Below are positions 7,443-12,920 of a stretch of DNA of 12,920 nucleotides, one piece after another. The notes under the pieces are model-generated. The model worked only from the letters and a program-made list of their open reading frames with translations, had not been told where the DNA came from and did not search any database. Position 1 is the first letter of the stretch. The number at the start of each line of letters is the position of its first letter. Source of the stretch: an uncultured Eubacteriales bacterium (GTDB lineage: Bacteria; Bacillota; Clostridia; Oscillospirales; Acutalibacteraceae); assembly GCA_934488615.1 (NCBI GenBank), contig CAKSSJ010000042.1:1-12920 (forward strand), in the 5' to 3' direction. The position numbers were made by a program, and so were the translations under genes.

Positions 7443-7471
7443 TTGATTTTCTTTTTAAAATAGTTTATAAT
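7443..7471 (+). promoter_or_regulatory. Promoter of the LCP-family gene
   Basis: TTGATT (7443-7448), a 17-base spacer and a perfect TATAAT (7466-7471). The start site would be near 7478, leaving a leader of about 22 nt with the ribosome binding site. Its -35 is only 6 bases from the -35 of the divergent operon promoter, so the two polymerases should compete or be jointly controlled. Confidence 0.8.
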
Positions 7472-7499
7472 GTTAAAAAACAACTCGGAGGGTGAAAAA

Positions 7500-8594
7500 A
7501 TGGATGATAATAAATATGAAGTAATAGATCCCGAAAACGACGATTACAAGATCACTGCCGCGGATCTGAAAAACGGCCGCAGGAAAAAGCGCAAGGGCTT
7601 AAAGGTGTTCATTGCCATTGTTCTTGTGTTTGCGATTCTCGTCGGCGGAGTCGGAATTTTCGTCAATTCATATCTCAGCAAGCTTAACTACGGCGATTCG
7701 AAGGGCACGGCAAACCCGAACCTTGACAAGGACGAATCCCTCAGCTTTGACAATCAGGCAGACGCGGATGCTGACCTTCGCGCAAGACTTGCCAACGATG
7801 TTATATGGTATGACGACAGAATTTTAAACATTCTGCTTGTCGGTGTTGACTACGGCGACGAAGAGGCGGTTATGTTCCAGGGCGCATATCTTCCCCGTTC
7901 GGACTCGATGATCCTCGTTTCAATAAACACGATAAACAATGTTATAAACATGGTTTCTCTCTCCCGTGCGGCTTATGTTGCGATACCGAATCACGGCAAC
8001 AAGCGACTGAACACGGCTCATGCCTACGGCGGAGCAAGCTTGCTGGTTGAGACGATTGAACAGAACTATAAAATCAGAATTGACAAGTATATCACGGTCG
8101 ATATCTCGGGCTTTGAGCAGATAGTTGACGCTCTCGGCGGAGTAACCGTTGAGCTTACCGCGGAGGAAGCACAGAACGTTCTCGGAGTAAGCTCCGCAGG
8201 CGCATTCGATCTCAACGGCTCGCAGGCTGTTGCATACGCAAGACTTCGTTCTATCGACACCGACCGTAAGCGTACAGGCAGACAAAGAGCGATTCTCAAC
8301 GCCATCGCTTCAAAGCTCAGACGTTCCTCGGTTACAACAATGGTTGACCTTATGGACACAGTTCTTCCGCTTGTAACAACAAACTTTTCAAAGACGGAGC
8401 TTCTTTCTCAGGTAACAAAGGCTCCGAAATATCTTTCAATGAGCATTAACGAGGATATTATTCCTCATGTCCCCTATCCGCTCTCAACGCGAGACGGCAA
8501 GGAGGTCCTTATTCTCAAATGGGATGAGGAGGATAAATATATTCACGATCTTCTTTATCCCGATATCATTCCCCAGTCGGCAAGTAAAAAATAA
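7500..8594 (+). CDS. LytR-CpsA-Psr (LCP) family cell-wall glycopolymer ligase
   Basis: The 364-aa membrane protein has a charged cytoplasmic N-terminus (KNGRRKKRKG near 25-33), one membrane helix (about 35-56) and an extracellular LCP domain from about 109 to 320. LCP enzymes transfer undecaprenyl-linked polymers such as teichoic acids or capsule to peptidoglycan. Landmarks are NILLVGVDYG (110-119), PRSDSMILVS (132-141), the Arg in SLSRAAYVAIP (153-163) and YARLRSIDTDRKRTGRQR (246-263). The usual (S/P)RD motif reads SRAA here, so the Asp often found next to that Arg is absent. The ATG at 7500 is chosen because CGGAGGGTG lies 5-8 bases before it; an ATG at 7470 falls in the -10 box. It has its own promoter and terminator. 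Confidence 0.93.
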   Translation: MDDNKYEVIDPENDDYKITAADLKNGRRKKRKGLKVFIAIVLVFAILVGGVGIFVNSYLSKLNYGDSKGTANPNLDKDESLSFDNQADADADLRARLANDVIWYDDRILNILLVGVDYGDEEAVMFQGAYLPRSDSMILVSINTINNVINMVSLSRAAYVAIPNHGNKRLNTAHAYGGASLLVETIEQNYKIRIDKYITVDISGFEQIVDALGGVTVELTAEEAQNVLGVSSAGAFDLNGSQAVAYARLRSIDTDRKRTGRQRAILNAIASKLRRSSVTTMVDLMDTVLPLVTTNFSKTELLSQVTKAPKYLSMSINEDIIPHVPYPLSTRDGKEVLILKWDEEDKYIHDLLYPDIIPQSASKK

Positions 8595-8600
8595 CCGATC

Positions 8601-8642
8601 AGCCGTACCGAAGTCAAAAACAAGGCTCGGTACGGCTTTTTT
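8601..8642 (+). terminator. Intrinsic terminator of the LCP gene
   Basis: An 11-bp perfect stem AGCCGTACCGA (8601-8611) / TCGGTACGGCT (8627-8637), 15-base loop, then a run of six T ending at 8642. It begins 6 bases after the stop codon and isolates the LCP gene from the transporter operon. Confidence 0.92.
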
Positions 8643-8672
8643 GATGTGTTGCGGTAGATTTCTATCTCGGCG

Positions 8673-8832
8673 CCCCTTTAGGGTAGCGAAGTGTCGGCGC
8701 GGTAGTGAATGACAGTCCGGTGGACTGTCAGAGCCGCGACGTGACCGAGCCGCAGCGAGACGCTGTCAGCGTAGCTGACTGAGGGGTTTTGTAAAAAGTT
8801 TGCAGAAACTTGCCTTGAGCGTGGGAACCCCT
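8673..8832 (+). repeat. Dispersed structured repeat, copy B, with extra 3' stems
   Basis: The core (8681-8761) matches copy A. Its central 9-bp hairpin TGACAGTCC-GGT-GGACTGTCA (8710-8730) differs from A by two base pairs, both compensated. An outer CGCGG/CCGCG stem (8698-8702 with 8734-8738) is also possible. After GCGAGAC comes a second hairpin GTCAGC-gta-GCTGAC (8765-8779). Beyond the core, AGGGGTT (8782-8788) pairs with AACCCCT (8826-8832) around an AAGTTT-gcag-AAACTT hairpin (8796-8811). It has no recognised coding content. It lies after the LCP terminator and before the transporter promoter. Confidence 0.78.
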
Positions 8833-8890
8833 ACAGTAAAGCCAAAAAGATTTCAAACACAATTATAATTTCCCACCCGAAAACCCCACT

Positions 8891-8929
8891 TCTTACAAAA
8901 CTGTAAGATTTGAGCACCGTTTTGTAAGA
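8891..8929 (+). promoter_or_regulatory. BceR-type response-regulator operator
   Basis: TCTTACA-AAAC-TGTAAGA (8891-8908) is a perfect 7-bp inverted repeat with a 4-base spacer. It contains TTACA-N4-TGTAA, which fits the TnACA-N4-TGTAA motif known for BceR-like regulators of peptide-resistance ABC transporters in Firmicutes. A second TGTAAGA (8923-8929) follows exactly 21 bp later, two helical turns, and GTTTTGTAAGA (8919-8929) is also the 11-bp reverse complement of 8891-8901. Placement just upstream of a promoter with a poor -35 fits an activator site. No matching two-component system is in the window. Confidence 0.78.
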
Positions 8930-8938
8930 CAATTCTAT

Positions 8939-8967
8939 GGAGATACGTTCCTTCTTTCTGATATACT
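8939..8967 (+). promoter_or_regulatory. Activator-dependent promoter of the transporter operon
   Basis: TATACT (8962-8967) is a fair -10, but the hexamer 17 bases upstream (GGAGAT, 8939-8944) is not a -35. That pattern is expected where an upstream activator recruits polymerase. With a start near 8974 the operator half-sites centre at roughly -48 and -75. Confidence 0.55.
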
Positions 8968-8999
8968 AACGTCAGAAAATTTGATTGGAGGTCAAAACA

Positions 9000-9761
9000 A
9001 TGAGTATTCTGGAAGTCAGAGGACTTAAAAAAATCTATTCAACACGCTTCGGCGGCAACAAGGTCGAGGCGCTCAGGAACGTAAACTTCACCGTTGAGGA
9101 GGGCGAATATGTCGCCGTCATGGGTGAATCGGGATCGGGTAAAACTACCCTGCTTAATATTCTCGCCGCGCTCGACAAGCCGACGAACGGCAACGTTGTT
9201 CTTGACGGCAAGGATCTTTCCAAGATAAAGGAAAAGGACGTTGCGGCATTCCGCCGTGACAATCTCGGCTTCGTTTTTCAGGACTTCAACCTGCTTGACA
9301 CATTCACACTTGAGGACAACATCTATCTTCCCCTTGTGCTCGCAGGCAAGAACTATAAGGAAATGAGCGGCAAGCTCGAAACGGTCGCAAACAGACTCGG
9401 AATTCTTCCGCTTCTCAAGAAATATCCCTACGAGGTATCAGGCGGTCAGAAGCAGAGAGCCGCTGTTGCCCGTGCGATAATCACCGACCCGAAGCTTATT
9501 CTTGCCGACGAGCCGACAGGCGCGCTTGATTCCAAGGCAACGGACGAATTGCTCCGTCTTTTCTCCGATATCAATGCCGCAGGTCAGACCATCGTTATGG
9601 TTACTCACTCGGTCAAGGCGGCAAGCTCGGCAAACAGAGTCCTTTTCATCAAGGACGGCGAGGTTTTCCATCAGATTTACAGAGGCAAGGATACCGACGA
9701 ACAGCTTTATCAGAAGATCTCGGACACCCTTACTCTGCTTGCGACAGGCGGTGAAAAATAA
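9000..9761 (+). CDS. ABC transporter ATP-binding protein, BceA-like (antimicrobial peptide resistance)
   Basis: The 253-aa ATPase has all motifs: Walker A GESGSGKT (42-49), Q-loop Q94 in FVFQDFNLL, signature VSGGQ (146-150), Walker B LILADEP with E171, D-loop ALD (175-177) and H203 in the switch. It belongs to the MacB/LolD-like 3.A.1.122/134 ATPases that pair with FtsX-fold permeases; the BceB-type partner next door makes it BceA-like. It would power release of cell-wall precursors from peptides such as bacitracin or lantibiotics, and often also signalling. GGAGGT lies 7 bases before the ATG at 9000, which decides the start over an in-frame TTG at 8985. Its TAA shares one base with the permease ATG. 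Confidence 0.93.
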   Translation: MSILEVRGLKKIYSTRFGGNKVEALRNVNFTVEEGEYVAVMGESGSGKTTLLNILAALDKPTNGNVVLDGKDLSKIKEKDVAAFRRDNLGFVFQDFNLLDTFTLEDNIYLPLVLAGKNYKEMSGKLETVANRLGILPLLKKYPYEVSGGQKQRAAVARAIITDPKLILADEPTGALDSKATDELLRLFSDINAAGQTIVMVTHSVKAASSANRVLFIKDGEVFHQIYRGKDTDEQLYQKISDTLTLLATGGEK

Positions 9762-11812
9762 TGAAAAAAGGATTTTACCCCAAGCTTGCCTTTGACGGCA
9801 TTCGCAAGAATAAAAAAATGTATCTGCCCTATATTCTCACTTCTATAGGCATGGTAATGATGTACTATATCATTATATTCCTTCAGTTTTCGCAGAGTAT
9901 TAAGGACGCAGTGCAAAGCTCCACAGCCGCCGACATTCTCGGTCTCGGCTCATGGGTAATCGCAATTTTTTCCTGCATCTTCCTTTTTTACACAAACTCA
10001 TTTCTTATCAAGCGACGCAAAAAGGAATTCGGACTTTACAACATTCTCGGAATGGATAAGCACAATCTCAGCAAGATCCTTTTCTGGGAAACGCTCATAA
10101 TCACGTTTATTTCCCTCTTTGTAGGTCTTGCGGCAGGTATCGCATTCTCAAAGCTTGCCGAGCTTGTATTTCTCAATTTGTTAAAAAGTGATGCAACATT
10201 TGACCTTACGGTTTCAAGCCAGGGCATCGGACTTTGTGCAATAATTTTTACGGTAATTAACATTCTCCTTTTCTTCAATTCACTTCGTCAGGTTCGGTCC
10301 TCAAGCGCCATTTCGCTTGTTAAGAGCGAACAAACGGGTGAAAAACCGCCAAAGGGCAATTGGATTTTCGGTATTCTCGGAGTACTTCTGCTCGGCGGTG
10401 CTTATTACCTTGCTCTGAGCATCAAGGAGCCGCTTCAGGCAATGCTTCTCTTCTTTGTAGCCGTCATCATGGTTATCATCGGAACATATCTTATTATGAT
10501 ATCAGGCTCGGTTCTTTTCTGCCGCCTTTTGCAGAAGAACAAGAAGTATTACTACAAATCGAACCACTTTGTTTCCGTTTCCTCAATGGTTTACAGAATG
10601 AAGCGCAACGGTGCAGGCCTTGCTTCAATCTGTATTCTCGCAACAATGGTTCTCGTTATGATCTCATCGACTACAAGCCTTTATTTCGGCGAGGAGGACG
10701 CTCTCGCAAGCCGTTATCCCCGAGAGATTAACATAAGCTTTTCATCTCTTGACACTCAGATTTATAAGAACGGACAGGCAGACAAAATCCGTTCGCAAAT
10801 TGACGAAATCGCAAAGAAGCACAACGCAGACATCCACAATTCCCTCACATATCTTTCTGGTGTGCTCTCCGGCATGGTAACAGACGGAAATGTTGAAACA
10901 GACGTCAAAAATGTTTACAGCGGCGCTGTCGATTACAACAAGGTATTTCAGTTCAACTTTGTTTCCGTTGATGATTACAACAAGATCATGGGAACGGATT
11001 ACAAGCTCAAAGACGGCGAAGCAATGGTTTACCTTTTCAGAAAGGATTCAAACTTCCACGGCGACAAGCTTTCATTCAACGGAGGTCAGAGCTTCAAAAT
11101 CGTCAGATATCTCGATAATTTCATCAGTCAGTCCGATGCGGCTATGACGATCGTTCCGACAATGGCAATTTTCGTAAATGACCTTGACCAGGCAACGCAG
11201 GGCATGACCGACGCAACACATCAGCAGGACGCTGAGCCGGTTGTCAATTTCAGCTGGATCTACGGCTTTGATACGGGTCTTTCGGAAGATGAGCAAATCG
11301 CTCTTTCAAAGGATATCAGCTCCTATCTGACCGACATGAGAGTTGACTCCGACGAAGTTCTTGTTTCCGAGGTAGAAAGCAGAGAGCAAAACAGAAATGA
11401 TTTCTATGCGCTTTACGGCGGACTTTTCGGACTCGGAATCATTCTCAGCATCGTATTCATCTTCGCCGCAGTCCTCATCATCTACTACAAGCAGATTTCC
11501 GAGGGCTACGAGGATCAGTCGAGATTCGAGATCATGCAAAAGGTCGGCATGACAAAGAAGGAAATCAGAAAGAGCATCAATTCACAGCTCCTGACCGTAT
11601 TCTTCCTTCCCCTCATCTTCGCAGGCATGCACCTTGCATTCGCCGCACCGATAATCAAAAAGCTTCTGCTTATATTCAACCTGACAAATCTTAACCTTTT
11701 CATTGCAACGATTTTGATTAGCTTTGCGGCATTCACGCTGTTCTACATGATCGTTTATAAGATAACCTCAAACGCCTATTACAAGATAGTAAGCGGCGCA
11801 AAGGAGGACTGA
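9761..11812 (+). CDS. FtsX-domain ABC permease, BceB-like
   Basis: The 683-aa membrane protein has the BceB layout: ten predicted helices, with a large extracellular domain between helices 7 and 8. Helices lie about 20-41, 60-82, 105-128, 153-174, 200-220, 224-250, 284-305, 551-576, 607-630 and 645-667; the extracellular domain spans about 310-550. Residues 84-98 (KRRKKEFGLYNILGM) and 579-604 (ISEGYEDQSRFEIMQKVGM plus KKEIRK) are the cytoplasmic FtsX-type coupling segments that contact the ATPase. In BceAB systems the extracellular domain recognises peptide-lipid complexes and signals to a histidine kinase. It starts through a TAATG overlap, so translation is coupled to the ATPase. The extracellular sequence itself gives no ligand. 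Confidence 0.93.
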   Translation: MKKGFYPKLAFDGIRKNKKMYLPYILTSIGMVMMYYIIIFLQFSQSIKDAVQSSTAADILGLGSWVIAIFSCIFLFYTNSFLIKRRKKEFGLYNILGMDKHNLSKILFWETLIITFISLFVGLAAGIAFSKLAELVFLNLLKSDATFDLTVSSQGIGLCAIIFTVINILLFFNSLRQVRSSSAISLVKSEQTGEKPPKGNWIFGILGVLLLGGAYYLALSIKEPLQAMLLFFVAVIMVIIGTYLIMISGSVLFCRLLQKNKKYYYKSNHFVSVSSMVYRMKRNGAGLASICILATMVLVMISSTTSLYFGEEDALASRYPREINISFSSLDTQIYKNGQADKIRSQIDEIAKKHNADIHNSLTYLSGVLSGMVTDGNVETDVKNVYSGAVDYNKVFQFNFVSVDDYNKIMGTDYKLKDGEAMVYLFRKDSNFHGDKLSFNGGQSFKIVRYLDNFISQSDAAMTIVPTMAIFVNDLDQATQGMTDATHQQDAEPVVNFSWIYGFDTGLSEDEQIALSKDISSYLTDMRVDSDEVLVSEVESREQNRNDFYALYGGLFGLGIILSIVFIFAAVLIIYYKQISEGYEDQSRFEIMQKVGMTKKEIRKSINSQLLTVFFLPLIFAGMHLAFAAPIIKKLLLIFNLTNLNLFIATILISFAAFTLFYMIVYKITSNAYYKIVSGAKED

Positions 11813-11815
11813 GCA

Positions 11816-12289
11816 ATGAAGAAAATTCTTGCAATTTTCATCGCAGTCGTTATTATCCTTGCTGTTGTTGAGGTCGTCAGGAAGCCGTCGGCACAGCAGA
11901 TCGTCGATGATTTTGACAGCATAGCTCACGTCATCAGCCTCACGCAGATAACAAGAGATTCAAAGCTCATCGGCAAGAGAGAAAATATTGACAAGGACAG
12001 CTACATCGGCAGCTATTCCTCCTCCTGCATCTCCGAATACGGACGTGACGTAGTATTCGGCGGCGCATCGGTCAAGGACAGAAAAATCAAGCTCAAGGTG
12101 AAAATTCTTAAAGAAAGCGGCGGCGCCTCAATTCGTGTCAGAACGAATTCTTACGTTGAGGATTATTCCGTTGACGAGAACGGAAATTTCGAAAAGACAT
12201 TCGATTTTGACAGCGGCGGGAACTATGCAATGATAATTTACAATAACTTCACCGGAACGGTCGAAATGACCTCGGAATACGCAAAATGA
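11816..12289 (+). CDS. Membrane-anchored extracellular protein of unknown function in the transporter operon
   Basis: The 157-aa protein starts with a 20-residue hydrophobic segment (MKKILAIFIAVVIILAVVEV) without a lipobox cysteine or clear signal-peptidase site, so it is probably an N-terminal anchor. The remainder (about 45-157) is rich in alternating polar and hydrophobic stretches (KIKLKVKILKESGG, ASIRVRTNSYV, YAMIIYNNFTGTVEM) typical of a beta-sandwich outside the cell. C-termini of the NFTGTVE kind occur in unnamed secreted proteins of Clostridia; I cannot name a family. GGAGG (11803-11807) lies 8 bases before the ATG, and the gene starts 3 bases after the permease stop. Co-expression suggests an accessory of the transporter. 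Confidence 0.85.
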   Translation: MKKILAIFIAVVIILAVVEVVRKPSAQQIVDDFDSIAHVISLTQITRDSKLIGKRENIDKDSYIGSYSSSCISEYGRDVVFGGASVKDRKIKLKVKILKESGGASIRVRTNSYVEDYSVDENGNFEKTFDFDSGGNYAMIIYNNFTGTVEMTSEYAK

Positions 12290-12438
12290 AAAAGCTGAAA
12301 CATATTTTTTCAAAGCTTGTATTCTTCGGCGGACTCGCCGCAATAGGCATACTCACCGTTCCTGCCGCAATTCTTTTCGGAATGATAGCGTTCATTCGTG
12401 CCATGACCGATTTGATAACAAACAAACTGGATAAATAA
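12286..12438 (+). CDS. 50-aa single-pass membrane protein, coupled last gene of the transporter operon
   Basis: An ATGA overlap (12286-12289) with the preceding stop opens a 50-codon frame: a basic N-terminus (MKKLKHIFSK), a hydrophobic span of about residues 11-38 (LVFFGGLAAIGILTVPAAIL and onward) and a polar C-terminus ending TNKLDK. The basic N-terminus places that end inside the cell. The overlap, the membrane-like composition and the hairpin just after its stop support a real gene, though it is short and I know no homologue. It may be a small subunit or regulator of the BceAB-like transporter; that is inference. Confidence 0.68.
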   Translation: MKKLKHIFSKLVFFGGLAAIGILTVPAAILFGMIAFIRAMTDLITNKLDK

Positions 12439-12441
12439 CCC

Positions 12442-12480
12442 AACCAACGGCTGTCTCAAATATCAAGACAGCCGTTGGTT
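12442..12480 (+). terminator. 15-bp hairpin ending the transporter operon
   Basis: AACCAACGGCTGTCT (12442-12456) pairs perfectly with AGACAGCCGTTGGTT (12466-12480) across a 9-base loop. It starts 4 bases after the last stop codon. The following tract (ATTTGC) is poor in T, so it may be a weak terminator, an mRNA-stabilising stem or a repeat. Position makes a 3'-end role most likely. Confidence 0.7.
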
Positions 12481-12497
12481 ATTTGCACTACCAATAT

Positions 12498-12521
12498 GTG
12501 TTAGAAAAAGTGTTAGAAATG
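12498..12521 (+). repeat. Short 12-bp direct repeat
   Basis: GTGTTAGAAA occurs at 12498-12507 and again at 12510-12519, a 12-bp period. It lies between the transporter terminator and the 198-bp repeats. It could be a recombinase-type site or chance; no integrase is in the window. Confidence 0.45.
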
Positions 12522-12532
12522 CGGCTTTCGTC

Positions 12533-12581
12533 AAAAAAAAACCGTTGATATAAAGCTCAAAGCCTTATTTATCAACGGTTT
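12533..12581 (-). terminator. Leftward intrinsic terminator next to the tandem repeat
   Basis: A perfect 12-bp stem (12539-12550 AAACCGTTGATA with 12570-12581) and, read on the minus strand, nine T's (plus-strand A12533-12541). It would end transcription arriving from the right, that is from the tandem repeats, and lies 4 bases beyond the first repeat copy. Confidence 0.8.
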
Positions 12582-12585
12582 CAGG

Positions 12586-12783
12586 TGGTCGAGGCGACAG
12601 GACTTGCCGTACGCTGCGGCTGCGCCTTGCTTACTGATGGCTCGTCGACCGTCGCAAAGCGACAGTACCCGTCTCGCCGCTCCTCGCTAAAAACAGTCCA
12701 CAGGACTGTTTTCTTAACGCTCAGACCTTCTCAGGTTCAAGTCCTTTGCAAAGAAAAAAGAGCCGCAATCGGCTCTTTTTCTT
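12586..12783 (-). repeat. 198-bp tandem repeat, first copy
   Basis: The unit starting TGGTCGAGGCGACAGG recurs exactly 198 bases later, and 136 of 137 comparable bases agree (T at 12645, C at 12843). It contains hairpins AAAACAGTCC-aca-GGACTGTTTT (12690-12712) and GTCGC-aaa-GCGAC (12651-12663). Eight-base inverted ends AGGACTTG (12599-12606) and CAAGTCCT (12738-12745) enclose about 147 bases. On the minus strand the unit ends GTCGCCTCGACCA, like a tRNA 3' end, and on the plus strand GGTTCAAGTCC (12734-12744) resembles a T-loop, but no complete tRNA can be built. I see no protein gene in it. Confidence 0.85.
12754..12781. terminator. Bidirectional hairpin between the two repeat copies
   Basis: GAGCCG (12760-12765) pairs with CGGCTC (12770-12775) around CAAT, extended by A/T pairs. 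T5 follows on the plus strand (12776-12780) and T6 on the minus strand. It separates the two repeat copies and would terminate a minus-strand transcript of the second copy just after its GACCA end. Confidence 0.75.
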
Positions 12784-12920
12784 TGGTCGAGGCGACAGGA
12801 CTTGCCGTACGCTGCGGCTGCGCCTTGCTTACTGATGGCTCGCCGACCGTCGCAAAGCGACAGTACCCGTCTCGCCGCTCCTCGCTAAAAACAGTCCACA
12901 GGACTGTTTTCTTAACGCTC
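12784..12920 (-). repeat. 198-bp tandem repeat, second copy (cut by window edge)
   Basis: 137 bases matching 12586-12722 with one substitution (12843). It carries the same two hairpins (12888-12910 and 12849-12861). The copy continues past the window, so copy number is unknown. Near-identity points to recent duplication or to homogenisation. Confidence 0.85.

Noticed and set aside
7470..7499. Upstream ATG at 7470 for the LCP gene
   Set aside because: It lies within the -10 hexamer and so is outside the expected transcript; the ATG at 7500 has a good ribosome binding site.
8833..8890. Small gene or RNA between repeat B and the operator
   Set aside because: No start codon with a ribosome binding site and no convincing stem; I see nothing in this stretch.
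12586..12783. tRNA gene, because of the CTCGACCA end and GGTTCAAGTCC
   Set aside because: The T-loop-like sequence and the CCA-like end are on opposite strands and no acceptor, D or anticodon stem can be assembled; kept only as a resemblance.
12586..12920. CRISPR array
   Set aside because: The period is 198 bp with nearly identical whole units, not short repeats with variable spacers.

Overview
The window looks like a chromosomal segment of a gut-type Clostridia bacterium (Firmicutes), most likely Ruminococcaceae/Oscillospiraceae. The signs are moderate GC with AT-rich intergenic DNA, strong GGAGG ribosome binding sites, TTGACA/TATAAT promoters, a BceAB-type peptide transporter, a LytR-CpsA-Psr cell-wall ligase, M42 peptidases and a COG4100 methionine gamma-lyase-like enzyme. 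This assignment is inference; there is no rRNA or other marker gene here.

Left part (1-7075). The first 17 codons of a secreted protein leave the left edge on the minus strand, behind a very good promoter. A small DUF378 membrane protein lies on the plus strand and ends at a bidirectional terminator. Facing it is a seven-gene minus-strand operon, in transcription order: M42 peptidase, second M42 peptidase, GNAT acetyltransferase, COG4100 PLP enzyme, DUF2461 protein, phosphoglucomutase/phosphomannomutase, small two-TM protein. The first six genes overlap or abut; the seventh follows after 24 bases. The operon promoter appears to sit at 7408-7436, giving a leader of about 325 nt.

Middle (7076-8999). 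The operon promoter is back to back with the promoter of an LCP-family cell-wall ligase gene (7500-8594), which ends at a strong terminator. Two related intergenic repeats (A, 7211-7339; B, 8673-8832) flank this gene. Their 81-bp cores are about 83% identical, and the central hairpin carries two compensated base-pair changes.

Right part (9000-12438). A four-gene plus-strand operon encodes a BceA-like ATPase, a BceB-like permease with a large extracellular loop, a membrane-anchored 157-aa protein and a 50-aa membrane protein started by an ATGA overlap. Upstream is a match to the TnACA-N4-TGTAA motif of BceR-type response regulators, with a second half-site 21 bp away and a -10 lacking a good -35. 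No two-component system is in the window, so the regulator must be elsewhere. The likely role is resistance to, or sensing of, a cell-wall-targeting peptide.

Right edge (12440-12920). After a 15-bp-stem hairpin come a 12-bp tandem repeat and then a 198-bp tandem repeat, one full copy and a second cut by the window edge, with one mismatch in 137 compared bases. On the minus strand each copy ends in a tRNA-like ...GACCA and is followed by a hairpin plus T-tract. This is the least explained part of the window.
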